64,000 nucleotides of DNA. Origin: Oscillospiraceae bacterium. GTDB taxonomy: Bacteria; Bacillota; Clostridia; Oscillospirales; Oscillospiraceae. How positions within the stretch are numbered: position 1 is the stretch's first letter; every line of letters starts with the position of its first letter. The stretch is from NCBI GenBank assembly GCA_015067995.1, contig SVLJ01000004.1, forward strand, positions 1 to 64,000. The letters are read 5' to 3'. The translations under genes and the position numbers were made by a program. Below the pieces are notes generated by a model. The model did no database searches and was not told the DNA's origin. It was given only the letters and a program-made list of their open reading frames with translations. Below are positions 16,108-25,534 of the stretch, in pieces.

Positions 16108-16135
16108 AAACCGGCAGAATTGCTTCTGCCGGTTT
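16108..16135. terminator. Terminator of gpsA, probably bidirectional
   Basis: Stem AAACCGGCAGAA-TTGC-TTCTGCCGGTTT directly after the gpsA stop (minus), followed by T on both strands. Confidence 0.85.
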
Positions 16136-16138
16136 CTT

Positions 16139-17152
16139 TTATTCGCCGGGATACACCCAGTCAGAATCATATTCACCCTTTTTGGTACGGGTCATCAGTT
16201 CTGTTGTCACATCCTGAATCCGCTTTCCCTGATACAATACTTCATAGGCACAGCGGCAGATGGGCAGTTCCAGCCCCTTGCGCTCAGCCAGCTGCTTTAC
16301 GCTTTCTGCGGCATAGTAGCCTTCCACAACAGCTCCCACTTGTTCCATGGCTTCCTTCGGAGAGAGTCCCTGACCAATCAGGATACCTGCTCTACGATTG
16401 CGGGAATGCATGGATGTACAGGTAACAATGAGATCTCCCATGCCCGCCAGTCCACCGAAGGTACGGCGGTCTCCCCCCAGCGCTTCTCCCAGTCTGGCCA
16501 GCTCTGCCATGGCACGGGTCATCAGCAACGCCTTAGTATTGTCCTGATATCCCATACCGTCACAGATACCGCAGCTGAGTGCTACCACGTTTTTCAGTGC
16601 ACCAGACAATTCCACACCTACAATATCCGTACTGGTATAAACACGGAACACCTCATTCATGAACGCATCCTGCACCAGCATGGCAGCCGTCCCATCCGGA
16701 CATGCTGCGACACAGCCAGTTGGCATATGCGTAGCTACTTCCTCTGCATGAGAAGGGCCAGAAAGCGCAACCACTTTACACCTGTTTCCTGTGGTTTCCT
16801 GAATAATTTCACTCATACGAAGGTTCGTATCCCGTTCCACACCTTTGGAAACCGACACCAGAACCGCATCACTCCGCAAATACGGAGCAGCTTTTGCGCT
16901 GATAGTACGCATGGCATAGGATGGCGGAGCAAACACCACCAGTTCCGCCTCCCGCAAGCACAACAGATCTCCAGAGATTTTCAGATCGTCCGGCAGGCGT
17001 ACACCCTTGAGCAGGGGATTTTCCCTGCTCTGAAGCAATGCAGCAGCCTTTTCCGGATTGTGTGACCACAAGGTCACCTCATGTCCATTGGCGCAGAGCA
17101 CCAGCGCCAGAGCTGTACCCCAGCCGCCGCTGCCCATAACAACAGCTTTCAT
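16139..17152 (-). CDS. gpsA: NAD(P)H-dependent glycerol-3-phosphate dehydrogenase
   Basis: GpsA makes sn-glycerol-3-phosphate from dihydroxyacetone phosphate for phospholipid synthesis. The 337-residue protein starts MKAVVMGSGGWGTALALVLC, a Rossmann nucleotide-binding motif at the very N-terminus, which fixes the start at ATG 17152 despite a weak ribosome site. VSKGVERDTNLRMSE, GPSHAEEVA and the catalytic-lysine segment SGALKNVVAL are present. It follows plsY by 59 bp, and the two act in sequence: GpsA makes the acceptor that PlsY acylates. Confidence 0.96.
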   Translation of the reverse strand: MKAVVMGSGGWGTALALVLCANGHEVTLWSHNPEKAAALLQSRENPLLKGVRLPDDLKISGDLLCLREAELVVFAPPSYAMRTISAKAAPYLRSDAVLVSVSKGVERDTNLRMSEIIQETTGNRCKVVALSGPSHAEEVATHMPTGCVAACPDGTAAMLVQDAFMNEVFRVYTSTDIVGVELSGALKNVVALSCGICDGMGYQDNTKALLMTRAMAELARLGEALGGDRRTFGGLAGMGDLIVTCTSMHSRNRRAGILIGQGLSPKEAMEQVGAVVEGYYAAESVKQLAERKGLELPICRCAYEVLYQGKRIQDVTTELMTRTKKGEYDSDWVYPGE

Positions 17153-17211
17153 ACGTTTCTTTGCCTTTCCCCGCCGCCCAGCTTCTTTGCAGCGGAAATC
17201 CAGAGTATTCT

Positions 17212-17862
17212 TTATCCCTGCTTTTTGGAGTGCAGATGGAATTTGCTTTCTGTTCCGTTCAGAAGCCGCTGAATATTGCCCCTGTGCTTCCAAACCACAA
17301 GGCCGCCGCACAGGAACGCCAACACCACGATGAACGGATCTGGATAACAATACCAGCTGATAAACGGGAACGAACCACCGGCCCACACGGAACCGAGAGA
17401 GACATATCTGGTCAGCAGCACAAGGATGATAAAGCCGCCCCATACCACCAGTGCGATCCGCCAATCAAGCATGATAGCGATCATACCGCCGGAAAGAATA
17501 CCCTTGCCTCCCCTGAATCCGAACATACACGGAAACATATGCCCCAGAAGACAGAACAATGCAGCCCAGTACTTGCCATAAAGCGCAAACGCCGGACTCA
17601 GCCACCCGAGCCAAGTACTTCCGAGCCAAACCGCCAGCGCTGCCTTCAGCATATCACAAAGAATGACCACGGTCATCAGGCCACTTCCAAAGGTTCTGTG
17701 GAAATTGGTCAGGCCAGCATTGCCGCTGCCATGATTTCGGACATCATCCCGCAGGATGTATTTGGAAACAATGACTGCACCGTTAAAGCACCCAAGGAAA
17801 TACGAAATCACTGCCAGACCGCCACAACAAGCCAGAAACGTCAGCCACCAGTGTACTCCCAT
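17212..17862 (-). CDS. plsY: Acyl-phosphate:glycerol-3-phosphate acyltransferase PlsY
   Basis: PlsY transfers acyl groups from acyl-phosphate to glycerol-3-phosphate at the membrane, the first step of phospholipid synthesis in most Gram-positives. The 216-residue protein has several hydrophobic segments and the conserved loop HGSGNAGLTNFHRTFG (about residues 43-58), then FRGGKGILSG (near 115-124). It sits between der and gpsA with a 3-bp gap to der. Confidence 0.95.
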   Translation of the reverse strand: MGVHWWLTFLACCGGLAVISYFLGCFNGAVIVSKYILRDDVRNHGSGNAGLTNFHRTFGSGLMTVVILCDMLKAALAVWLGSTWLGWLSPAFALYGKYWAALFCLLGHMFPCMFGFRGGKGILSGGMIAIMLDWRIALVVWGGFIILVLLTRYVSLGSVWAGGSFPFISWYCYPDPFIVVLAFLCGGLVVWKHRGNIQRLLNGTESKFHLHSKKQG

Positions 17863-17865
17863 GGC

Positions 17866-19194
17866 TTACTCCTCCTTTTCGCCCTTCTGACGAATGCTCA
17901 GCACAATGGGCGTTCCGGTCAGTCCAAAAGTATTGCGCAGACAGTTTTCCAGATATCTCTGATAGGAGAAGTGAAACAGCCTTGCGTCGTTGCAGAAAAA
18001 GACAAAATGAGGCGGACGGATACCCACCTGCGTCATATAGTAGATCTTCAGGCGGCGGCCCTTGTCGGTAGGCGGCTGCACGCGGGTCTGGGCATCCTCA
18101 AGCACACTGTTGAGCATGCCGGTGGTAATGCGCAGAGATGCCTGATTGCTGACCGCTACGATCATATCAAACAGCTTTTCCACACGCTGACCGGTCAATG
18201 CAGAGATAAACAGAATGGGTGCATAGGTCATGAAACCCAGATCGCGGCGGATTTCCTCCGTCATGCGATCCATGGTCTTGGAATCCTTATCCACAAGATC
18301 CCACTTGTTGACCACGATGATGCACGCCTTGCCGGCTTCATGAGCCAAACCGGCCACCTTGGTATCCTGCTCAGTGACACCCTCCGTGCCATCAATGAGA
18401 ATCAGACACACATCACACCGGTCGATAGCCATGGTAGAGCGCAGCACGCTGTACTTTTCGATGTCCTCGTCTACCTTGGATTTCCGGCGCATACCGGCAG
18501 TATCGATGAGCACAAAGCTTCCCTTCTCGTTGGTAAAACGAGAGTCAATGGCGTCACGGGTAGTTCCGGCTACATTGCTGACGATGACACGGTTCTCGCC
18601 CAGAATTTTGTTTACCAAAGAGGATTTTCCCACATTGGGCTTGCCGATGAGCGCCACCTTGATGGCGTCATCTTCCTCTTCCTCCTCTTCTTCAGGAGGG
18701 AAATACTGTACACAGGCATCCAGCAGGTCGCCGGTTCCGTGACCGTGCACAGCAGAAACAGCGATGGGATCTCCAAGACCAAGATTGTAGAACTCATAGA
18801 AATCAGGGTTCACTGTACCGGTGGAGTCCATCTTGTTGACACCCAGAACAATGGGCTTCTTGCTGCGCAGCAGCATATTGGCCACCTCGTGATCGGCAGC
18901 AGTCAGTCCTGTGCGGATATCCGTCAGGAAAATGATAACATTGGCGTTATCAATGGCAATCTTGGCCTGCTCACGCATAAAACCAAGAATCTGATCATCG
19001 GTACGGGGTTCAATACCGCCGGTATCAATGAGGGTAAACTTTCGGCCGCACCAGTCGGTCTCGCCGTAAATACGGTCACGGGTAACACCCGGCGTATCCT
19101 CCACAATAGACACGCGCTGACCGATGAGCTTGTTAAACAGCATGGACTTGCCTACATTGGGGCGTCCCACAATGGCAACGATGGGTTTTGACAT
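17866..19194 (-). CDS. der: Ribosome biogenesis GTPase Der (EngA)
   Basis: Der has two consecutive GTPase domains and a KH-like C-terminal domain and helps assemble the 50S subunit. The first G1 motif is VGRPNVGKSMLFN (about residues 8-20) with DTGGIE. The second is IGKPNVGKSSLVN (about 180-192) with DTAGMRRKSKV, separated by an acidic linker rich in glutamate (EEEEEEEDD). Start is ATG 19194 with GGAGGAG upstream (442 residues). It is first in a der-plsY-gpsA operon. Confidence 0.97.
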   Translation of the reverse strand: MSKPIVAIVGRPNVGKSMLFNKLIGQRVSIVEDTPGVTRDRIYGETDWCGRKFTLIDTGGIEPRTDDQILGFMREQAKIAIDNANVIIFLTDIRTGLTAADHEVANMLLRSKKPIVLGVNKMDSTGTVNPDFYEFYNLGLGDPIAVSAVHGHGTGDLLDACVQYFPPEEEEEEEDDAIKVALIGKPNVGKSSLVNKILGENRVIVSNVAGTTRDAIDSRFTNEKGSFVLIDTAGMRRKSKVDEDIEKYSVLRSTMAIDRCDVCLILIDGTEGVTEQDTKVAGLAHEAGKACIIVVNKWDLVDKDSKTMDRMTEEIRRDLGFMTYAPILFISALTGQRVEKLFDMIVAVSNQASLRITTGMLNSVLEDAQTRVQPPTDKGRRLKIYYMTQVGIRPPHFVFFCNDARLFHFSYQRYLENCLRNTFGLTGTPIVLSIRQKGEKEE

Positions 19195-19275
19195 CTTTGA
19201 TCTCCTCCGTTCCGGGAAGCGCTTTGCCGGAATTCCCCGAAAAGCAGATTCCGGCATAGTATCATAATAATTTCT

Positions 19276-19305
19276 ATTATACGCACATTTTACCAAAAAC
19301 CGCAA
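19276..19305 (-). promoter_or_regulatory. Promoter of der-plsY-gpsA
   Basis: On the minus strand TTGCGG (19300-19305), 18 bp, TATAAT (19276-19281). The 5' leader of about 75 bases contains an 8-bp inverted repeat GCCGGAAT / ATTCCGGC (19226-19255) of unknown meaning. Confidence 0.6.
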
Positions 19306-19310
19306 CACAA

Positions 19311-19342
19311 AAAAGTAAGGAGGGAAGAAAACTCTTCCCTCC
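19311..19342 (-). terminator. Terminator of yceD-rpmF
   Basis: Stem GGAGGGAAGA / TCTTCCCTCC (19319-19342, loop of 4) followed on the minus strand by TTACTTTTTT, 20 bp after the rpmF stop. Confidence 0.9.
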
Positions 19343-19362
19343 TCACACATTTGCAGTCAGAC

Positions 19363-19557
19363 TTACTTCGCAGCGACGGACTTGACGGTCTTGACTACGC
19401 GGCCATTGTAATAGCCGCACTCAGGGCACATTCTGTGGGGCAGATGCTGGGCACCGCACTTAGCGCATGCAACAAGACCGGGAGTTGCCAACTTCCAGGT
19501 GGAGCTCCGTCTTTTATCGCGTCTTGCCTTGGATACTTTTCCCTTAGGGACTGCCAT
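19363..19557 (-). CDS. rpmF: 50S ribosomal protein L32
   Basis: The 64-residue protein starts MAVPKGKVSKARRDKRRS and carries a zinc ribbon: CAKC near residue 31 and CPEC near 44. This is the zinc-binding (C+) form. It follows yceD by 45 bp, the widespread yceD-rpmF pairing. Confidence 0.97.
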   Translation of the reverse strand: MAVPKGKVSKARRDKRRSSTWKLATPGLVACAKCGAQHLPHRMCPECGYYNGRVVKTVKSVAAK

Positions 19558-19602
19558 GGTGACACCTCCTTGATCTTCAAAAGCAGCGATCGCTGCTCTT
19601 AT

Positions 19603-20112
19603 TCATTCTTGATCGCTGTTCTCCAAAAGCTTTGCGAGGACAGCCAGCCGGGGGTCGGCTTCCTTTCTGCAGGAGCAGGGGCCGAGGTTCAGATCGGCAC
19701 CGCAGCGGCTGCAAAGTCCTTTGCAGTCTTCGGAGCAAAGCGTCTTTGTGTCCATTTCCAGAATGAATACCGTTCTGGCCAGATCTTCCAGATCGACAAA
19801 CTCGCCGTCTTCCAGAAGAACGATATCCTCATTGCTCTCGTCCTGCTTTTCTTCAGCCAGAACGCAGTCATAGAAGACTTCCTTCTCCCGCCGGAATTCC
19901 TTTGCACAGCGGTCACATACGCAGTCCAGCGTGGTCCAGACTCGGAGCGCCAGCTCCAGCATCCCCGCAGTATTCCGCACCGCTCCTTCCGCCATAACCG
20001 GCTCCTGAGCAGGGCATCTGCCGTTGAAATCCATGTCCGTGAGATCCATGGAAAACTGGAACATCAGGGACTTTCCGGGGGAATGTAAAATCGGTTTTAC
20101 GCTAAACAGCAT
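19603..20112 (-). CDS. yceD: YceD family (DUF177) protein
   Basis: The 169-residue YceD/DUF177 protein is encoded just before rpmF, as in most bacteria; family members affect 23S rRNA accumulation in E. coli and plants. The family core lies in the middle and C-terminal parts: CDRCAKEFRREKEVFYDC (about residues 66-83), LARTVFILEM (about 111-120), then CSEDCKGLCSRCGADLN with paired cysteines near the C-terminus. A consensus promoter lies directly upstream. Confidence 0.88.
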   Translation of the reverse strand: MLFSVKPILHSPGKSLMFQFSMDLTDMDFNGRCPAQEPVMAEGAVRNTAGMLELALRVWTTLDCVCDRCAKEFRREKEVFYDCVLAEEKQDESNEDIVLLEDGEFVDLEDLARTVFILEMDTKTLCSEDCKGLCSRCGADLNLGPCSCRKEADPRLAVLAKLLENSDQE

Positions 20113-20139
20113 ACTTCACCTCGCAATGACACGGATGTT

Positions 20140-20168
20140 ATTATATAAGACCTTTGGCCCGTTGTCAA
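20140..20168 (-). promoter_or_regulatory. Consensus promoter of yceD-rpmF
   Basis: On the minus strand TTGACA (20163-20168), 17 bp, TATAAT (20140-20145): a perfect match with optimal spacing, 27 bp before the yceD start codon. Confidence 0.88.
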
Positions 20169-20257
20169 ACATTATTTTCATATTTTTCTTGTTTTTCACC
20201 AAAAACTTGATAGAATGTCCATATACAGAATACCACATCTGGTACGGAGGATGCAAT

Positions 20258-21220
20258 ATGCGGGAATTTACCATCGGAAAAAATGATGCCGGACAGCGGC
20301 TGGATCGGTTTGTATCCAAAACGCTGCCCCTGCTCCCCCCTGCTCTCCTGCAGAAATACATCCGCCTCAAGCGCATTAAAGTTAACGGCAAGGGCTCTGC
20401 CCGGGATGTACGCCTTGCAGTTGGTGATGTTCTGCAGCTCTACATCAATGATGAATTTTTTGAACAGCCCAACGATGAAAACCGTTTTCTCTCCATTTTT
20501 ACCCCCAATCTGGACATCGTATACGAGGACGAAAACCTGCTGCTGGTAAACAAACGCCCCGGTCTGGTTGTTCACGCAGATGAAACTGAGAAGGTTAACA
20601 CCCTCATCAACCATATTCAGGCCTATCTTTACCAAAAGCGGGAGTGGAATCCCCGCTGGGAAAACGCCTTCGCCCCCGCCCTGTGCAACCGCATCGACAG
20701 AAACACCGGCGGCATCGTGATCGCCGCAAAAAACGCGGAAACCCTGCGGATCATCAATGACAAAATCCGGGAACACGAGCTGCGCAAATCCTACCTCTGC
20801 ATCACGGTGGGACGCCCCAATCCTCCCCAGGGCCGCATTGAAGGCTTTTTGCGCAAGGATGAGGCAAAAAAGCTTGTGACCTTCCATCACAAGCCTGTCA
20901 CCGGCGGCAAGACGGCCGTTACCTTGTATAAAACACTACAGACACGCGGCGAGCTTTCTTTGGTGGAGTGCGAGCTGCTCACCGGCAGGACCCATCAGAT
21001 CCGCGTTTCCATGGCCGAGATCGGTTGTCCGCTGCTGGGTGACGGAAAGTACGGCCTGGGGAATAAAAACCGCGCATACCACGAGGAAAAACAGCTGCTC
21101 TACTCCTATAAGCTCTCCTTCGCCTACACCTCCGACGCCGGCATTCTGGAGTATCTGAGAAACAAGGAATTCACCGTGGCAGATGTGCCCTTCCGCACCC
21201 AGTATTTCCCCGCCAAATAA
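20258..21220 (+). CDS. RluA-family pseudouridine synthase
   Basis: The 320-residue protein starts at ATG 20258, with GGAGG 7 bp upstream. An S4 RNA-binding domain occupies about residues 1-75 (DAGQRLDRFVSK, IRLKRIKVNGK). The catalytic domain follows: LLLVNKRPGLVVH, then CNRIDRNTGGIVIAAK with the catalytic aspartate in the RIDRNT motif, then LLTGRTHQIRV. It isomerises uridines in rRNA or tRNA; RluC/RluD-like, but the target base cannot be assigned. A weak TTGTTT-16-TAGAAT promoter may lie about 50 bp upstream. Confidence 0.93.
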   Translation: MREFTIGKNDAGQRLDRFVSKTLPLLPPALLQKYIRLKRIKVNGKGSARDVRLAVGDVLQLYINDEFFEQPNDENRFLSIFTPNLDIVYEDENLLLVNKRPGLVVHADETEKVNTLINHIQAYLYQKREWNPRWENAFAPALCNRIDRNTGGIVIAAKNAETLRIINDKIREHELRKSYLCITVGRPNPPQGRIEGFLRKDEAKKLVTFHHKPVTGGKTAVTLYKTLQTRGELSLVECELLTGRTHQIRVSMAEIGCPLLGDGKYGLGNKNRAYHEEKQLLYSYKLSFAYTSDAGILEYLRNKEFTVADVPFRTQYFPAK

Positions 21221-21236
21221 TTTTCAACGCCTTTTT

Positions 21237-21278
21237 CCGCGCACAGAGATCGCTTTTTATCTCCGTGCGCGGTGTTTT
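21237..21278 (+). terminator. Terminator of the pseudouridine synthase gene
   Basis: Stem CCGCGCAC-A-GAGAT / ATCTC-C-GTGCGCGG (21237-21272, one mismatch) followed by TGTTTTTT, 16 bp after the stop. Confidence 0.9.
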
Positions 21279-21321
21279 TTAATTTCATTCCGGATTTCCT
21301 CGCACCGCCCCCCGGAATCCC

Positions 21322-21350
21322 TTGACTTTTAAAGGTATTTCCTTTATCAT
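21322..21350 (+). promoter_or_regulatory. Promoter of the polyamine transporter operon
   Basis: TTGACT (21322-21327), 17 bp, TATCAT (21345-21350) lie 93 bp before potA. No operator or riboswitch was recognised in the leader. Confidence 0.65.
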
Positions 21351-21443
21351 TTTATTGCTGAATTTCGACGAGAAAGGTTCCCCCTTAACAGAGAAAAGAG
21401 GCGCATAAACCAAGCAAAATACACACGAAATGGGGGAGGATAC

Positions 21444-22628
21444 ATGTCCAAAGAGTTGATTCGCCTGCAGGATGTCTGCATGGCTTTCGACGACGAGCTG
21501 GTTCTCGATCACATAAACCTCTATATCAAAGACAAAGAATTCCTCACACTTCTGGGACCCAGCGGGTGCGGCAAAACCACCACGCTGCGGATCATTGGCG
21601 GCTTTATGACCCCAACATCCGGCGATGTCCTGTTTGACGGTGTGAGGATTAATGACATCCCGCCTTACCAGCGTCAGATCAACACCGTATTCCAGAAGTA
21701 CGCACTGTTCCCGCATTTGAACGTATACGAGAACATTGCTTTTGGTCTGCGAATGCAGCGCCGCCCGGATCCAAAGGATCCCACCGGCAAACGCAAGATC
21801 AGAATTCCCGAGGATGAGATCCACCAGCGTGTTATGGAGATGCTGGAAGTCATCAATCTGAAGGGCTTTGAACATCGCAAGCCAGACGCCCTTTCCGGCG
21901 GCCAGCAACAGCGTGTAGCCATCGCCCGCGCACTGGTAAACCGGCCCAAGGTCCTGCTGCTGGACGAACCTCTGGCCGCTCTGGATCTGAAGCTGCGCAA
22001 GGATATGCAGATCGAGCTGAAGCGTATCCAGCAGCAGGTGGGCATCACTTTTATCTTCGTCACCCACGATCAGGAAGAAGCCCTCACCATGTCCGACACA
22101 GTGGTGGTCATGAACAAGGGCACCATCCAGCAGATCGGCACTCCCGAAGATATCTATAACGAGCCTAAAAATGCCTTCGTGGCAGACTTCATCGGCGAGT
22201 CCAATATCATTGACGGCGTTATGGTACGCGACAATTACGTCAAAATGTATGGCCGTGAATTCTACTGTCTGGACAGCGGCTTCGCCCCCAACGAGCCTGT
22301 GGATGTGGTCATCCGCCCCGAGGACATCGATATTGTCCCCGTGGAGCAGGGACAGATCACAGGCACTGTCACCACTGTGACCTTCAAGGGCATGCAGTAC
22401 GACATCATTGTGGATTTCAAGGGCTTCAAGTGGCTGATTCAGACCACAGACTACTCCCCTGTCGGCGCCCGCATCGGCATCAAACTGGATCCGGACAGCA
22501 TCCACGTGATGAAGAAGAGCGAGTACTCCGGCATGTTCGGCGACTATTCCTCCTTCTCCGAGGAATACGACGAACTGGACGACGCCAGCACTGGGTCGGA
22601 CGAGGAGGGGAACGGGGATGAGACGTAA
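21444..22628 (+). CDS. potA: Spermidine/putrescine ABC transporter ATPase
   Basis: The 394-residue ATPase drives polyamine uptake. Walker A is GPSGCGKTT (about residues 38-46), the signature [10 protein letters not shown] (about 151-160), Walker [13 protein letters not shown] (about 171-182), and the switch histidine follows in [10 protein letters not shown]-terminal TOBE-type domain lies after about residue 260. The last 30 residues are acidic ([11 protein letters not shown] ... [10 protein letters not shown]), which is unusual. It overlaps potB by 11 bp in one operon with the fused potC-potD gene. Confidence 0.93.
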   Translation: MSKELIRLQDVCMAFDDELVLDHINLYIKDKEFLTLLGPSGCGKTTTLRIIGGFMTPTSGDVLFDGVRINDIPPYQRQINTVFQKYALFPHLNVYENIAFGLRMQRRPDPKDPTGKRKIRIPEDEIHQRVMEMLEVINLKGFEHRKPDALSGGQQQRVAIARALVNRPKVLLLDEPLAALDLKLRKDMQIELKRIQQQVGITFIFVTHDQEEALTMSDTVVVMNKGTIQQIGTPEDIYNEPKNAFVADFIGESNIIDGVMVRDNYVKMYGREFYCLDSGFAPNEPVDVVIRPEDIDIVPVEQGQITGTVTTVTFKGMQYDIIVDFKGFKWLIQTTDYSPVGARIGIKLDPDSIHVMKKSEYSGMFGDYSSFSEEYDELDDASTGSDEEGNGDET

Positions 22629-23472
22629 ACTTTCTTTCCTGTCCATCCCCTACACAGTCTGGATGGCTTTCTTTGTGGTGGCTCCCATCATCATGGTGGT
22701 TGTCTACGCCTTCTCTGCCGATGCCGGTGGCTTTACCCTGTCCCACTTCGCCGGCATGGGCACTTACGCCGTGGTATTCGGCCGTTCCTTCAAGCTGGCG
22801 TTCATCGCCACAGTGATCTGCCTGCTCATCGGTTATCCTGTTTCCTATATGATGAGCAAGGAAGGCCCCGGTTTTCAGCGGATCGCCATGGTGCTGATCA
22901 TGCTGCCCATGTGGATCAACTTCCTGCTGCGCACCTACTCCTGGATGTCCATTCTGGAAAACAACGGCCTGCTGAACACCCTGTTCCGCAATATCGGTCT
23001 GCTGGATCTCTACAACAACATCTTCGGGACCAGTCTGGAATACTTTCCCATGCTGAATACCCAGGGTGCCGTGATTCTGGGCATGGTCTACAACTACCTG
23101 CCCTTCATGATTCTCCCCATCTATTCCGTCATCGTGAAGCTGGATCGCTCCCTCATTGAAGCAGCCCGTGATCTGGGTGCAAACTCCTTCAATGTGTTCC
23201 GTCGCGTCATCCTGCCTCTGAGCTTCCCCGGAATCCTCTCGGGCATCACGATGGTGTTTGTCCCTTCCGTTTCTACCTTCGCCATCAGCAAGATGCTGGG
23301 CGGCGGCACAGAGCTTCTGCTGGGCGACCTCATTGAACAGCAGTTCCTGGGCGGCGCGTACAACCCGCATCTGGGCGCGGCCATCTCTCTGGTGATGATG
23401 GTCATCGTTGTCGTCTGTATGGTCGTGATGAATCGCTTCGGTGAAGGCGAGGAACAGGCGGTGATGCTGTGA
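22618..23472 (+). CDS. potB: Spermidine/putrescine ABC transporter permease PotB
   Basis: The 284-residue integral membrane permease shows about six hydrophobic segments. The cytoplasmic EAA loop that contacts PotA reads [20 protein letters not shown] (about residues 181-200). [20 protein letters not shown] is typical of PotB. It overlaps potA at its start and the fused potC-potD gene by 4 bp at its end, so the three are co-translated. Confidence 0.93.
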   Translation: MRRKLSFLSIPYTVWMAFFVVAPIIMVVVYAFSADAGGFTLSHFAGMGTYAVVFGRSFKLAFIATVICLLIGYPVSYMMSKEGPGFQRIAMVLIMLPMWINFLLRTYSWMSILENNGLLNTLFRNIGLLDLYNNIFGTSLEYFPMLNTQGAVILGMVYNYLPFMILPIYSVIVKLDRSLIEAARDLGANSFNVFRRVILPLSFPGILSGITMVFVPSVSTFAISKMLGGGTELLLGDLIEQQFLGGAYNPHLGAAISLVMMVIVVVCMVVMNRFGEGEEQAVML

Positions 23473-25469
23473 AAACCAGAAATTCTGCGTTCAACCGTAT
23501 CTTTACCTTCCTGGTGTTCCTGTTCCTCTATGCGCCCATTCTGGTGCTGATTGTCTTTTCCTTCAACGAAGGCAACAGCAATACGGTCTGGACCGGTTTC
23601 TCACTGAACTGGTACAAAGAACTGTTTCAGGATCGGCTGATCATGCGCAGCGTATATACCACACTGCTGGTCTCCCTGCTGGCCACGGTGATCTCCACCT
23701 TTGCCGGCACCTTCGCTGCCATCGGCTTTTACAACCTGCGCCGCAAAAAGCGTGCTGTGCTGAACACCATCAACAACATCCCCATGATGAACGCCGATAT
23801 CGTCACCGGCGTTGCCATGTGTTTGTTCTTCGTGGCCTTTTTCGGACTGTGGAGCAGCTTTGCCGAATGGATCAACAGCGTACAAACCCTCGTACAGCTG
23901 CCGGAACGTCTGACACTTGGCTTCGGCACTCTGCTCATCGCCCACATTTCCTTCAATATCCCCTACGTCATCCTGTCTGTCAGCCCCAAGCTGCGGCAAA
24001 TGGATAAGAATCTGGTGGATGCCGCCATGGATCTGGGCTGCACCTGGATGCAGGCCTTCTGGAAGGTCATCCTGCCGGAGATCAAGCCCGGTATCGTATC
24101 CGGTGCTCTGACAGCCTTCACCATGAGCGTGGATGACTTTATCATCAGCTACTTTACAGCAGGTTCTTCCTCCTCCACGCTGGCCATGACCATCTATGGC
24201 ATGACCAAAAAGCGGGTAACACCTGAGATTAACGCCATCTCCACCCTGCTGTTCGTCACGGTGCTTCTGCTGTTGGTTATCACCAACATCCGCGAGGCAC
24301 GGCAGGAACAGCTGGCACTCCGCCGTCGGAAAATACCTACCGTCACAGCTGCCGAAGCTGCCCGGTACGACAAGCCCAACCGTTTCCGTGGTGTACCCAA
24401 ATATGTGGGCGCAGCGGCAGTAGCAGTCCTGCTGGTGGGAACCGTGGTGGTTGCTGGACGCAATGCCGGTCAGCCGGTGGTAAATGTATGCAGCTGGGGT
24501 GAGTATATTGACGAATCACTCATCACGCAGTTCGAGGAGGAAACCGGCATTCTGGTAAACTACCAGACTGCCGAGAGCAACGAGGCTCTCTATTCTCTCC
24601 TCAAAAGCGGCGCCGGTGATTACGACGTCATCGTTCCCTCCGACTATATGATTTCTCAGCTCATCGAAGAGGATATGCTGGAAAAGTTGGACTACAGAAA
24701 CATCCCCAACTTTGAGCAGATTGCCGACCGGTTCAAGAATCTGCCTTATGATCCCAACAACGAATACACCGTCCCCTACATGTGGGGCACTGTCGGCATC
24801 ATCTATAACACCACGCTGGTGGATAAGCCCATTACCAGCTGGGAGGTCATGTTCAGCGACGAGTATGCCGGCAATGTTCTGATGTTCCGAAACTCCCGGG
24901 ACGCCATGGCCACAGCTCTGCTCTGCCTGGGCTACGATCTCAACACCACCGACGAGATGAAGCTGCGGGAAGCACAACAGCTGCTGGTAGACGCCAAAAA
25001 GCGCGGCGTATATCAATCCTTCGTCATGGATGAGATCTATGGCAAAATGGAGGGCGGCAACGCCGCCATCGGCGCTTACTATGCCGGCGACTTCCTGAGC
25101 ATGCGGGACAACAACGAGGATCTTGCATTTGTAATTCCGGACGAAGGCTCCAACTGGTTTGTGGACGCTATGTGCGTGCTGAAGGACGCTCCCCACAAGG
25201 AGGAAGCGGAAGCATGGATCAACTTCATCGCATCCAAGGAAGCCAATCTGGCCAACATGGACTTCATCTGGTACGCTTCTCCTAACGAAGAAGCACTGGA
25301 AGAATATCCAGCCTACTATGAAGCGGAATACGAGGAAGCACTGGATCAGGAAACCTTTGAAATCATTGCTGCTCCTCAGGAAACGCTGGATCGCTGCCAG
25401 ATGTATGTGGTCCTTCCCGCTGAAACCCGCGCCCTGTACACCAAGCTGTGGACAGAGCTGGGTATCTGA
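23469..25469 (+). CDS. potCD: Fused polyamine ABC permease and substrate-binding protein (PotC-PotD)
   Basis: The 666-residue product joins two transporter parts in one frame. Residues 1 to about 280 are a PotC permease: six hydrophobic segments and the EAA loop DAAMDLGCTWMQAFWKVILP (about 184-203). A short basic linker is followed by one more hydrophobic segment (about 312-332, VGAAAVAVLLVGTVVVAG). From about residue 336 the sequence is a PotD polyamine-binding protein: VNVCSWGEYIDESLI, YDVIVPSDYMI, WFVDAMCVLKDAPH. The binding domain is thus tethered outside the membrane by the extra helix instead of a lipid. No frame break is seen at the joint. Overlaps potB by 4 bp. Confidence 0.93.
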   Translation: MKTRNSAFNRIFTFLVFLFLYAPILVLIVFSFNEGNSNTVWTGFSLNWYKELFQDRLIMRSVYTTLLVSLLATVISTFAGTFAAIGFYNLRRKKRAVLNTINNIPMMNADIVTGVAMCLFFVAFFGLWSSFAEWINSVQTLVQLPERLTLGFGTLLIAHISFNIPYVILSVSPKLRQMDKNLVDAAMDLGCTWMQAFWKVILPEIKPGIVSGALTAFTMSVDDFIISYFTAGSSSSTLAMTIYGMTKKRVTPEINAISTLLFVTVLLLLVITNIREARQEQLALRRRKIPTVTAAEAARYDKPNRFRGVPKYVGAAAVAVLLVGTVVVAGRNAGQPVVNVCSWGEYIDESLITQFEEETGILVNYQTAESNEALYSLLKSGAGDYDVIVPSDYMISQLIEEDMLEKLDYRNIPNFEQIADRFKNLPYDPNNEYTVPYMWGTVGIIYNTTLVDKPITSWEVMFSDEYAGNVLMFRNSRDAMATALLCLGYDLNTTDEMKLREAQQLLVDAKKRGVYQSFVMDEIYGKMEGGNAAIGAYYAGDFLSMRDNNEDLAFVIPDEGSNWFVDAMCVLKDAPHKEEAEAWINFIASKEANLANMDFIWYASPNEEALEEYPAYYEAEYEEALDQETFEIIAAPQETLDRCQMYVVLPAETRALYTKLWTELGI

Positions 25470-25477
25470 CCCAACCA

Positions 25478-25508
25478 AAAACGGCGCCGGAAGTTCCGGC
25501 GCCGTTTT
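25478..25508 (+). terminator. Terminator of the polyamine transporter operon
   Basis: Near-perfect inverted repeat AAAACGGCGCCGGAA-G-TTCCGGCGCCGTTTT, 8 bp after the stop. The next gene starts 26 bp further on, so read-through may supply it. Confidence 0.88.
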
Positions 25509-25534
25509 CACGAAAATATACGGAGGTATTTCCC

